DNA of 64,000 nucleotides, from contig JAMPIQ010000001.1 in assembly GCA_024699855.1 (NCBI GenBank), positions 5,952,001 through 6,016,000 of the forward strand. The letters run 5' to 3'. The stretch is from Aphelenchoides besseyi (lineage: Eukaryota > Nematoda > Chromadorea > Rhabditida > Aphelenchoididae). Below the pieces are notes generated by a model. The model saw nothing but the letters and a program-made list of their open reading frames with translations. It was not told the origin of the DNA and ran no database searches. The translations under genes were made by a program, and so were the position numbers. Shown here one piece after another: positions 42,435 to 52,204 of the stretch (the first letter of the stretch is position 1; every line of letters begins with the position of its first letter).

Positions 42435-43075
42435 TGGTTCTAAACACAATTGTGACTTCTGAATTGACCTTCAACTCACCTTCTCCGACGAGCTTACTAA
42501 TCGTACTAACGAATGAACGCTCAGACATTTCGGCGACGACTTGATCAAATGGAAACGAGCAAATGAGAAGGTCCGTTCAAAACTCCAACCGTTAAATACC
42601 CGAATTAGGTTATGCAAATGAGCAGACTGGTGACTTTGATCTCCGAAAACAAGCTCCTGCGAAATGGCGAGTGCAATCGAATTGACGGTTGGTCATCGCA
42701 AGCGACTCGACTGGCGGTATGCGAAAGTTTAAATGCGTTAGAAGGAGCATGAAGTTTGTGGACAGCGTATTCTCAATCACGACTAAAACCCTAAACAGTT
42801 GATGAATAGGAGAGTCGGTTAAGCACATAGAAAGTGTTAGACGTCTATAAGCCATTCACATTCTGCAAACTCGAAACGCAAATCGTCACAACCAACACAA
42901 GTTTCGTAGGACTAGCAGAGATCAATTGGATATGTCATCCACCGACTAATCCGTTATCTTGATTACAATTTCTAATCAAAAATGATCTTTGTTGATGCGT
43001 AGGAGAACATTTGAAGTTATTTGAGTTAAGGGGAACACTCGGTGAATAAATTAGAGCACAGCTAGAACACTCTTG
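42435..43075. other. Intergenic stretch inside the inverted repeat
   Basis: No gene or RNA is supported between the inner edge of the left arm and the chemoreceptor-like fragment. Confidence 0.4.
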
Positions 43076-43079
43076 ACGG

Positions 43080-43423
43080 TTGATTAGATCCGCAGATCAT
43101 TTTTGGTTCTGTCACTTCAGTTTTGCGCTCTTGTTTTACCTACAGCAGTTTGATTTACATTGCTGCCATCTTCTAAGTGCAAACTTCCAATTTGAAAAAT
43201 CTCTTTGGCCGTTGTTTTTATCACTCATTCAGCAATCGACTCGGTACTTACCGTTGTGTTGATTTGCAAGTACCGCAACTTCATTCGGCATTTTTTTCGG
43301 AAAACTCAAAACATCCGTTACATGGCTATATGTAATCTCTTGTACCTTTTGAGAGTAGTGGGTTTGGTCCAACCAAAGAGATTCAATGTGACTGCATGCA
43401 TCGTTCCAAATGTCCATGAGTAA
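43080..43423 (+). pseudogene. Chemoreceptor (nematode 7TM) tail fragment
   Basis: The frame from about 43,205 reads VVFITHSAIDSVLTVVLICK then YRNFIRHFFRKTQN, resembling the last transmembrane helix and the Tyr-Arg cytosolic start of nematode serpentine receptors (HS.xDxxVTxxxxxxYR). A second hydrophobic segment lies upstream in another frame (IIFGSVTSVLRSCFTYSSL, about 43,098). No splice pair joins them and no other helices are found, so a decayed receptor is the likeliest reading. Confidence 0.33.
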
Positions 43424-43563
43424 ACTCGACTCTGCTTCTCATGCAAAGGCGTTTCTTACGAGTGATGGGAGAGGGTTGAGCTCAAACGTTTAGAGCCGCG
43501 TTCACTCGTCAGTTGGTCTCTCACTATTTTTGGGCCATGGATTCGACTTAAGAGAGCTTTGAG

Positions 43564-44617
43564 ATGGTTGACGAGAAGGCTAAGGAACGGGGGAATGTAG
43601 GTTGTTCGATTGTGTTCTTTTTAATAGAAGTCTTTTAGTTGACGTTTAACATTCGCGTTGAAGAGTTTTACGATCCTCCGAAGGAATCACTCAAACGTTT
43701 CGAATGGGCAAAGGGTCGACGGCTCGAGAGGCTTTGAAGCTGTTGATTGGAAATTTCTCGTTGTTCAAAAACGAGAAACTGCGTATTATTGGTCGCAGTC
43801 AAGATCGACTAGTGGAAATCGACGATCAACTGGAAGATGGAACTTACTCGATCACTTTTTGTCGCGAATCTATAAATGATCATCGTTTCGAGTAAGTTCA
43901 CAGTGACTGTGATGAAGGTGTTTAATCAATTTAGCACATTTCCAGAGTTTTCGACGATTACCAATATTTTAACGTTGATCGCACTCAGCCTGTTCATCGG
44001 CTATTTGATTTTCAACGATGTATTCGTGAACCATAAGGACGTGCAGATTCTTGATGAACAACAGTCTAAAGAACTTCAACAGTTTCGACAAGACGTCGGA
44101 TTGATCCAAGAGAAATTGCTGGAACAATTGTTGGAGTTCGAAGAATGAGAATATAAGTACAAGGAAACGATTGCAAAACTTGAAGATCAGTTGGATCGTC
44201 AACAAGTTGATGACCAGAAGGAAATGCAAAACCTTCAAATGAAGAAGACGACAGTTAATCGAATCAATCAGCCCTCCAACAAACATTTCAAGAATGTTCA
44301 CGAGTCACTAAAAGAAGCCAATAAGAATGGAAAAAGGATAAATGCCACTTTTAATGTCAGCGTGTACGAATTGTTCGTGACGTGATTGTGGCTTCTTTCA
44401 ATTTGACTTCTGAATATTTGAGCCGATTTGTAGCTATCTTCATTCTTGCTTTAGTTTTACTTTATTCACTATCGTGTCTTGTGGTTTTGTTTGTCTCGTA
44501 TGTTAAGGATGACTTCAATCGATCAGGAAGATTAGTGTGGGAAGAAACGTTGCTTTTGGCTTGCCGCTTACCTTCGTTTGAGGCATATTTCTTCAGTGTT
44601 CTTGAATGTCTTTATAA
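43564..44617 (+). pseudogene. Broken UBL-like plus TM/coiled-coil membrane gene
   Basis: Exon 1 (MVDEKAKERGN) splices at GTAGGT to LTFNIRVEEFYDPPKESLKR. The expected continuation, MGKGSTAREALKLLIGNFSL and DDQLEDGTYSITF, lies one base out of frame (from 43,704); together they resemble a ubiquitin-like or RA-type fold. A GTAAGT/TTTAG intron joins to a TM (ITNILTLIALSLFIGYLIF) and a coiled coil (ILDEQQSKELQQFRQDVGLI). That frame is cut by TGA at 44,146-44,148, then continues open in the same frame (EYKYKETIAKLEDQLDRQQV...NVSVYELFVT). A second TM follows in another frame (FVAIFILALVLLYSLSCLVV). The order TM, coiled coil, TM matches the intact gene at 32.9-33.8 kb. Two lesions suggest a pseudogene, or a stop that is read through. 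Confidence 0.5.
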
Positions 44618-44639
44618 CTGACCATTGATTAGGTTGTCG

Positions 44640-45645
44640 TGCTCAGCGTGTCGTGTTGAATAAACTTATTGTTGCAAAAAAAGGTTTTTAAAACTTGATT
44701 CAATCTCCGAATGCCCTTTTGAGACTTCAATAAGCGAAACTATTAAACGAGATGAAGTTGCATCAAACGTAGTGATGAAAAGGTGAAGATTCTGTTCGGT
44801 CAATTTAGCCGTTTAGTTACCATTCCAATTTAACACTCGTTGATGTCTGGTAGTTGGAATTTTCAGCTTTCTTGTTTCTACTAACGGAAACATAACAAAC
44901 AAGAGGTCGCTGAAAATACAACAACAAATTAAGCGTTCACATTTCGTATGGAATTGGAAAGAACCAACGTGAAACTGTGCAGGAATTGATGTAAACACGT
45001 GACCTTTAAACGACGATTGAACAGATGATTTGATTTAGAAGCACACGTTCAACAATTGCGTAGGACAATATTCGGAATAAGACTACCAAGATAGCACTTT
45101 GTATCAAAATTAATTCACGGAGTTTCCGAATACAAGTAACAAACGAGCATTGAATATGCAATTACTAGTGTCAAATAAATGGATTGATCGCTATGTTCAC
45201 CATGCGCAAGAAGTTTTCATCACGCTGCAAACACGTGGACGATCGGAGTTCGACAGCGAAACCACCGAGTCGCGTCGATCGATCAAAACTTGTGCGTGGT
45301 TCTGCTTCGCGTTTTATCACCTGATAGCACGTCCTCGAAGGCGACAAGGTCATTTGCTGACCGTCGAACGCGCCCTTCCAAAGGTGTTGATCGACGCCGA
45401 GCGTGTTAATCAGCGATTTTTTCGAAAGTTTGTTTTTCTTTTGCAGTTCACTTCGTAGTCGACGAACAGACGCTTTCGCGTCGATTCTCTCATTAACGTT
45501 TCAAACCCAGGGGTTTTGCTCTCGATCGTTTTTGGTCTGCACTTTACTACGCATCAAGAAGACCTTTGTTTTTGCGTCGTTTTTTGTTTGAACATTCGCG
45601 TCCTCTTTGGCGCATTTGCGTGACAGTTGATTTGTTTTCAGTCGT
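44640..45645. other. Intergenic stretch; upstream of BTB gene rich in TTTGCGTCG
   Basis: No gene is supported. From about 45,230 to 45,640 the sequence becomes GC-richer with repeated TTTTTGCGTCG, TTTCGCGTCGA and GCATTTGCGTG words directly before the BTB gene start. Confidence 0.4.
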
Positions 45646-45648
45646 AAA

Positions 45649-46363
45649 ATGGTAATCGATTTCTCTTTGCCCACACATCTACGCCAATTTGAGCTGGTGG
45701 TTGACGGCGGCAGTTTGTACGTGAATCCGCACTATTTGGCCGAAATCTCTCCCTACTTCAACGGTCTTTGCTTCACGAATTTTCGGGAAATGCGCGAAAA
45801 TCGAGTTCACTTGGAGGACGTGAATTTCGATGACATGCACGAGCTTTTGCGTTGCATTTGTCCCGAAGATTTCACGCTAGAAAATCGCATTACTGGTGAG
45901 TGCGACACTTTTATTTTCGTTTTCTATTGCTTCTTTAGCTGACAACTTCGCTGCGTTGATCTATTTGTCCCAACGGTTTTTGCTTCAAAATTTGCGTCGT
46001 GAATTGGAACGTTTGTGCGTCGAGACGGACGGCGTTTTGGACGACGAAAACGTTGCGATGCAGAACTTGGTGGATGTGCTCGTTGAAGCCACTCAAGCCG
46101 ATTTCTCCGATAGTGCCGTGCGTGAACTTTTGCGTCGTGTCGGCAAATTCAAACGTGACGACGTGACGCAGCTGCTAACGAAAACACTCCCGACCGAAAT
46201 ACGCGATCCACTTCTCAAACGTCTTCAGCCATACGTAAGTTCGATGTAGAAATCTTCTGTGGACGCACATACTTTTCAGTTCTTTCAAGCCAAAGAGATC
46301 TGTACATCACGTTCATTGTACAATTGGAACGATATGACCAATAATATTCGTTTATTCTTCTGA
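45649..46363 (+). CDS. BTB-domain protein
   Basis: BTB domains dimerise and often serve as Cullin-3 substrate adaptors. Three exons (45649-45895, 45939-46234, 46280-46363) give about 208 residues. The BTB fold shows FELVVDGGSLYVNPHYLAEI with SPYFNGLCF (like VxGKxFxVHKxxLAxxSPYF), then VHLEDVNFDDMHELLRCICP and NFAALIYLSQRFLLQNLRRE, the last BTB helices. A BACK-like helical region (VDVLVEATQADFSDSAVREL) follows, ending NWNDMTNNIRLFF. No MATH or Kelch domain is present. It converges on the CxxC protein gene; the last codons overlap that gene's poly(A) signal on the other strand. Confidence 0.85.
46351..46356 (-). terminator. Minus-strand poly(A) signal antisense to BTB coding end
   Basis: AATAAA for the 46.4-47.4 kb gene reads from 46356 to 46351, inside the last codons of the BTB gene on the other strand. 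The BTB gene's own AATAAA is at 46387-46392. Confidence 0.5.
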
Positions 46364-46400
46364 TTTCGCACTTGTACAGCATTTCCAATAAAAAAGGACA

Positions 46401-47418
46401 TCACAGGAAGAGAAGATTAGCGGTCGGGGTCCATCCGATTGCGCCGTCAGAGCGCGTACAAAGCGACCAGATGGTGTCCGTTTGCAACACCTTGAGCTTC
46501 TCGTCCATTCGTACGCTCAACTGTTGATCCGTCGCGGCCACGTAGTCACGACGCGCTTTCGCTTCGGGCACTCGAACGATCCGACGTCGCTGTTCGGGCG
46601 GAGACGCCGTAGAGTTTGTTTCGATGGAGCTGAAAGAACGTTGCAGAAGACAGTTTGCGGAAACAACTTACGATCTGTGACGATTCTGAACACGCGCAAC
46701 AACGATCTCCGCCGACTCTTCCGGTTCCGCGGGTTCGTCTTCTTCGTGCAATGGCTCGAAGAGTTTGCCGCTGATCAACGCAGAACGCGTCTTCTGCGCA
46801 CGTTCGGGACGCGGTTGAGGACGACGATTTTGAACTCCGGATTGTGGGCGTTTTCTGAAAACGTTCGGTTGGCAATCTTTGTGTTTGAGTCTTACCGTGA
46901 AACGCCGTGCTCCAGAATGTCAATCTCCTCTTGCATTTGCTTGCAAAGAGCACAGTCGTCACATGAGCGAAACGAATTCAAAGTGTCGTATTTGCGATGA
47001 TTCTCTAAATGTTTGATGTACGCGCGTGTGGGTCCCAAAACTGCGGAATTTCCTTCTGAAAACGCTAGTTGGATCAACAAAGATCTTCACTTACGTTCCA
47101 CGACTTCTTTGGGACCAGCGATCGGAAAGACCGGAACTCCGTGTTCTTTGATCATCCGTAAAACTCGTCGCTTCACTTCGTCCGGCGATTGACTTCGCGG
47201 CTCCTCCGTGGGCTCTTCGTCAACATCGACAGTCAAACTGCGTCGATTCGGGCGAATTTGCTGAAAAGAAGATCGTGCAAAATCGCAGTCTGGAGACTCA
47301 CCGGTTGGTAGTGATGCGGTTGGCCGTGATCATCGCGCAACTTCTGTGCCACAACCGTCGGCTTCACGCGAACCGTGTAGTCGGGAGGCGGAATAAACGG
47401 AAGACACGAATCGAACAT
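46401..47418 (-). CDS. Unknown cytosolic protein with CxxCxxC motif
   Basis: I do not recognise it. Five exons start at ATG 47418: MFDSCLPFIPPPDYTVRVKP, then a proline- and acid-rich segment (VDVDEEPTEEPRSQSPDEVK), RVLRMIKEHGVPVFPIAGPK, YIKHLENHRKYDTLNSFRSC with DDCALCKQMQEEIDILEHG, a basic, acidic-patch region (EPLHEEDEPAEPEESAEIVV) and SVRMDEKLKVLQTDTIWSLC, ending NLLFL. The CxxC..C cluster could bind a metal, but there are too few ligands in sight for a classic zinc finger. No signal peptide or membrane segment. All joins use GTGAG/GTAAG donors and TTTCAG acceptors and keep phase, so the gene is probably real. Confidence 0.6.
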
Positions 47419-47424
47419 TCCGAA

Positions 47425-47915
47425 AAATAGAAGATTTTCGACTGAAACTCCCAAAAGCGCGCTCTTATCAACGACGCACACGCAAAAACGTCGAACACGA
47501 AAAAAGAGATTTCCGAAACGCCGTGAGTTCAAAACGATTTCCCAGCGGGCGTGGAAAGGTCGGCGGTTGGACGTCGAAAACGATCAAAAACTTTTCCGCG
47601 CATTTCGAAAAGCGTCGCGTTTTGTGCGAATGGACACGAGAAATTTGGTTACGAAAACAAGTTTCACGCCCAAAAGAAGTTTTTGATAAACTCCGAATTC
47701 CATGCGGCGCCAAACGTCGTTTGATTACGAGGTTGTAAATCGGGGGACCGAAAGTCGCGAGGCAAAAAACGTTTGGAACGAGCAGGAAAACGCCGCGAAT
47801 CGACGTCCTTGGCATACAAAAAAGTGGAACTCGACCATTTTGGCGTGTAATTGAGAACAAGAGTTGCGCAACAACACGATCTGTCGACAATTAAAATCGC
47901 AACAAATTTATTCCT
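47425..47915. other. Short intergenic tract with GACGCA/AAACGTCG words
   Basis: No gene is seen. The sequence resembles the other TTTGCGTC-rich tracts and lies upstream of the CxxC gene. Confidence 0.4.
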
Positions 47916-47925
47916 CATGGAAACA

Positions 47926-48143
47926 TTAATAACAATCGTGAGTACTCAGACGTGAAATCGTGGTGTTGTTTCGAGCGGAGACACGCGGCAAACGGCTCCG
48001 GTAGATCTGAAAGAAGACGTGAAGACGACTGACGAGCAAATCGAACTCACCAGATAGCCGAAGAATAAGATGATCATCAGTAGAACCATGGAGCCACCGA
48101 TGGAGACGGAAATCGTGTCATCGTATTTCTGTTTGTGTGTCAT
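47926..48143 (-). CDS. 57-residue single-pass membrane microprotein
   Basis: Two exons join over a GTGAGT/TTTCAG intron: MTHKQKYDDTISVSIGGSMV, a hydrophobic helix completed by VLLMIILFFGYL, then IYRSRLPRVSARNNTTISRL and STHDCY with stop 47928-47926. A polar N-terminus, one transmembrane segment and a short basic tail fit a small integral membrane protein (SMIM-like). AATAAA follows within about 25 bp on this strand, which supports a real 3' end. Function unknown. It is divergent from the PP1 inhibitor-like gene, 285 bp apart, perhaps sharing a promoter. Confidence 0.55.
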
Positions 48144-48427
48144 TTCGATTTCAGCGCCACGGGAAACGCAAAGCGAAACGAAAGTCGTGAGTTTCAAATC
48201 AAAAAGCGAAATGATAAGAAACTTTCGCAAGAGCCTCTTCAACCCACGAGATGCCAGTCAACGCCCAAGAAGATCAATAGGTAGATCGGTTTGTATCTGC
48301 AAGAACACATGAATCATTCCACTAAAAAGTGCTATGACCAAAAAATATGCAAATTTGGCCTCGAATGTTTTGCCCGAAACGATCAGTTTGCGTTCGTTCA
48401 ATTGAACTCGTCCAGTTGTTTCTCTCG

Positions 48428-49695
48428 ATGTCCTCTCATCGTCAAACGACGTCGACGGCGCGCAGCGACGACTCGCCGGGCGGATCGACGGAACCTTCGA
48501 TTGCGCTGCGTTCGACCACATCGACGGCCGACTTTCTTGTGCGTTTGCGCTTCAATTCGACGCTCGGCGTTCTCGTTTCGATGGGATTGGCGGCGATTTT
48601 GGCGCATCGTCTTCTCATGGCCGACTCCACGGCTGCGCGTCTTGCCGGTGCATGTCTGGTGGTTTTGATCGGATTTTTTGGTCACGAGGTCAAGAGTCGC
48701 GAAGCACGAAGGGATGTTAACCCTATTTTCAGTGGTGCCAAATCCATGCCAACGGATTGACGCGTCAAAAACGTGCGCATTTCGACGAGTCCAACATCCT
48801 TGAGACCTATCAACCACGCGCTCGAACTCACGGTCATTTGTTTATTGTAAGTCGGCGTTCTTGTGTCTTCAAGCTTCTTATCTTCAGCCCGATCCACCAA
48901 CTCCCGGACCGGTTGTGAGTGTGAAAGAAGGCGACGTTCCGGAGCGTTCGGCCGATGAAAAAGCGGCGTGGAATGCAAGTCGAAATGCAGTAAATTAACA
49001 TCAGAATTCACGCCTTTCTATTCGTCTCTTCAGCACTACGCGGACATGTTTGGCCATGCGATGCGTGTGGCCAAAGAACAAGAAGCCATGGAGAAGGCGG
49101 CTCAGAATGAGCAGAAAGCGGAGACAACAAAACAAAAGAACGCCTCTCCAGAACTAACGAAAGAAGTAATCGAAAAGTTGTCGAACGAATCGACTCTTGC
49201 TCAAGAGAAACCGACATCTGGGCAACAAGAAGTGACAATCGAATCGACCGACTCATTGCAAAACTCCGCACGAAAAGAAGCATCCATTGAATCGAAAGAC
49301 CAATCGGACGCACAAAAATCGATTGATAAGCCAACGGACATTGCAAAGGTGAGTCAAGAGATTCCTCTTTCGACTCACGTTTGCAGGCTCCGATCTACTT
49401 GGAGCAACGTGCCGATCAAAGCGAATCGGGAGAACCTCTCTACGAAAACATTCAACCGTTAGACGTGAATCCGCCGAATGCTCCGCGTCCACCGATGAGC
49501 GAACAGATTCAAAATGCGGCGCAGAAGTTTGCGCGTACTGTTTCGTCGAGGGTTCGAACTGCGTTGGACACATCGAGTGTTCGCGACGCTTTGCCGTCGG
49601 TCTCCGATACAAAGTCCACTTACACCGCCGTCTCGCGTAGTCCGCCACGTGACGAGCTGTCGAAGGAGGACAAAGAGAAATCGAAACGCAGTTGA
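48428..49695 (+). CDS. Protein phosphatase 1 inhibitor-2-like protein with N-terminal TM exon
   Basis: The middle carries TRQKRAHFDESNILETYQPR and THGHLFIPDPPTPGP, closely matching the inhibitor-2 (PPP1R2) core KWDEMNILATYHPADKDYG...DEPSTPY that wraps around PP1. A later HYADMFGHAMRVAKEQEAME resembles the I-2 KLHYNEGLNIKLARQLI helix. The C-terminal half is low-complexity, Glu/Ser/Lys/Thr-rich. The first exon (ATG 48428) holds two hydrophobic helices (LGVLVSMGLAAILAHRLL; RLAGACLVVLIGFFGHE) and joins to the I-2 part by a GTCAAG donor and TTTTCAG acceptor. That donor is weak. Unspliced, exon 1 would end at 48760 as a separate small membrane protein, so two overlapping genes remain possible. Stop 49693-49695. 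Confidence 0.6.
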
Positions 49696-49720
49696 GAAGA
49701 TTTTGGTTTGTGGAAAACGA

Positions 49721-49749
49721 AATAAACGTTTTGAGAAGTTTTGTTTATT
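49721..49749. terminator. Convergent poly(A) signals, PP1 inhibitor/HMIT
   Basis: AATAAA on the plus strand (49721-49726) faces AATAAA on the minus strand (49749-49744), between stops at 49695 (+) and 49771 (-). Confidence 0.6.
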
Positions 49750-49770
49750 TACAATCTAAAAGCACCAAAA

Positions 49771-52200
49771 TCACAACTTTTCTCGAAAGGATCCCAAATC
49801 GCTTTTGTGCGACAGAGCACGTTTCTTCAGATCTTCTTGTGCACGCTCTCGGGTTTCTTTGTCCATAAAAAGCATTTCGACTTCGTCCAACGAACATCCT
49901 AAAGACACGGATTCAGACTTCAACTTCTTGTTCTTTACCTTTAGTTTCCGGGACCACGAAGAAGAAGAGAATCAACGCGAAGGCCGAGATCACGGCGTAC
50001 AAGAAGAAGACACCGAATTTGGTCAGCACTTGTGACAACGTCAAGAATGTCAGCGAAATGATCAGATTGAAAAGCCTGAAAAAATCGTTCGAACCTCAAC
50101 GGGAAGTGAACTCACCAGTTACAGAATGTTGTCAACGAAACACATTGACCACGTGCCCAAAGCGGATAGAACTCGGCATTTAAAACCTATAAATATCCTT
50201 TAAGTTCTCTTACAGAAAGTAAAGAAAAGAACAATCAAAACGAATATCAGTCGGTTGATGAATCGCTAACCGTCTGTTGTGTTCGATTTTGATTTTAACT
50301 TTTAAAAAGAGGCACTACAACTAACCCATGGTAATGGAGCGTAACCTGAAAACTCGATCAACTCCTGACTTCTTTCTTTGCTTACCAATCGAAAAACAAC
50401 ATAAATACACGACCATGAGAACGATTGGCGCTATCTTGTACGCCAAACGAACATTACAATAAACGTCTGCCCATTCGAAGTTTTGGGATTTACCACCGTA
50501 TGGCGCTACGTGAGTTTTGGTGTTGCTGTCGGTGGAACAGGCACCGGTCGTCGAACGCGTATCGACGTCATGGTCCGCCGGCAAACAGAATCCGGAGTCT
50601 CCAAAAGAGCAGAAACCGCAACGTTCGTCTGTCACACACGAATCGCAGTTCTTGTACGCTGTTTTGCAGTGTTCAGCGTTGGGGACTGATGAGTTCAAAA
50701 GTGGCCAACTGGTGTCCGGTCCGGCAATTGCTGTGGAGTCGCGGTTGATTAGCAGGAAAGCACCACCCAATAGGCACAAGGAGATAATCACGCCTGTTAA
50801 TCATTGTGGCCATTTTAAATGTCTTCTTGTCTTACCGATAATCGAAGTTAACAGCAAGACACGACGACCCAAACGCTCGACCAAATACATTGGAACGAAT
50901 GTACAAACACTGAAAGAAGTAATTAGATAATTGTACCCATTCACTTGTGAAAAGATTGTTTCAAAAAACTCACAAATTGAATGCACTTGTAGCCACCGAA
51001 ATCCAAATTGTTTGATGATCATCTTGCACTCCGGCTGACTTGATAATTGTCCCCGTGTAGTACATGATTGTGTTGACGCCGGAAAGCTGTTGGAAGGATT
51101 GCAAAGCACAACCAATGAAAAGAGCTTTGCGAACATGTGGAGTGCGCCAAATTCGACCAAAAACCGACGAATCTCCTGCAATCGAAAAACGATCATCAGA
51201 AGTCATTGGCGACAGCTCACCGAACTGCGCCTTGGCTTTGGCTTCTTCTTCGTTAGACGAGCGAATTTCATTCAACTCGTACTCAACCCACTCATCGTTC
51301 CCGTTATAAATCTTCTGCAAAACTTCGCGAGTTTCCTCTTCGCCACGATTTTCCAGCAACCATCGTGGTGATTCGGGCAAGAACATGAAACCGAAGAATT
51401 GAATTGCAGCTGGAACAGCTGCAAACGTGAACATTAGCCGCCAACCGATGTTGCGCGGATCGATGTACGAGAAACCGCCGGCAATCACGTTCGCGGCCAT
51501 TAATCCGAAGGTGATCATCAACTGGAAACCGGTAATTAGTCGACCTCTAATGTGTGCCGGTGATGCTTCGCCAACATAACTAAAAGAAGAAATTATAACT
51601 CTCAACTTGCCACTCACATTGGAACAATCATTGATGCAATTCCTTAACACGAATTAGCGAAATCTAATACCTCAAACTCACCGATTGCAATTCCCAAAAG
51701 AATTCTTCCAATCAATAGAATCCATTTCGAGAGTCCAATACCACAGATCACGGCACCAACTACGAATATCATTGACGATACGATGATCATACGACGACGA
51801 CCGAAATTATCCGAGCATTTGCCCGCGAATAGAGCCGAGACTCCCGCCATTCCTGAATTCGCGTAACAACAAGTGAGTCCAGCTTACCGGGCGTAATCGA
51901 AACGATAACTTCTTGCCAAATGGTGTCCATTTTCAGATCGTGGTTCTTCGGCACGTACAACATTGCCGCCGAAACGATCCCCGTATCGTAGCCGAACAGA
52001 AAACCGCCAATGACTGCCATCGTGGCTAAACGATTGATCGGTTTTGTGGCTTCGAAGCCTACAACTTACCCAGCAAGTAAATGAATCCACCGAGCACCGG
52101 CTCAACTTTCGGGCGCGGCAATCCCGACCCGCTGTCAGCCACCTAAACGACCGTAGACTACAACTTCCCCAATCGAACTTACTACATTCATCGCTACCAT
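49771..52200 (-). CDS. Proton myo-inositol cotransporter (HMIT, SLC2A13-like)
   Basis: This 12-TM sugar porter most resembles HMIT, an H+/myo-inositol symporter. The N-terminus reaches TM1 with [60 protein letters not shown] (family signature), [40 protein letters not shown] (QQLSGxNxxxYY) and [20 protein letters not shown] follow. A large extracellular loop between TM9 and TM10, rich in cysteine ([20 protein letters not shown]), is the HMIT hallmark. The last exons give [13 protein letters not shown] and VPETKG before a charged tail ending SFREKL. About nine exons; start ATG 52200, before an acidic short N-terminus. It converges on the PP1 inhibitor-like gene. Confidence 0.93.
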
Positions 52201-52204
52201 TTTG

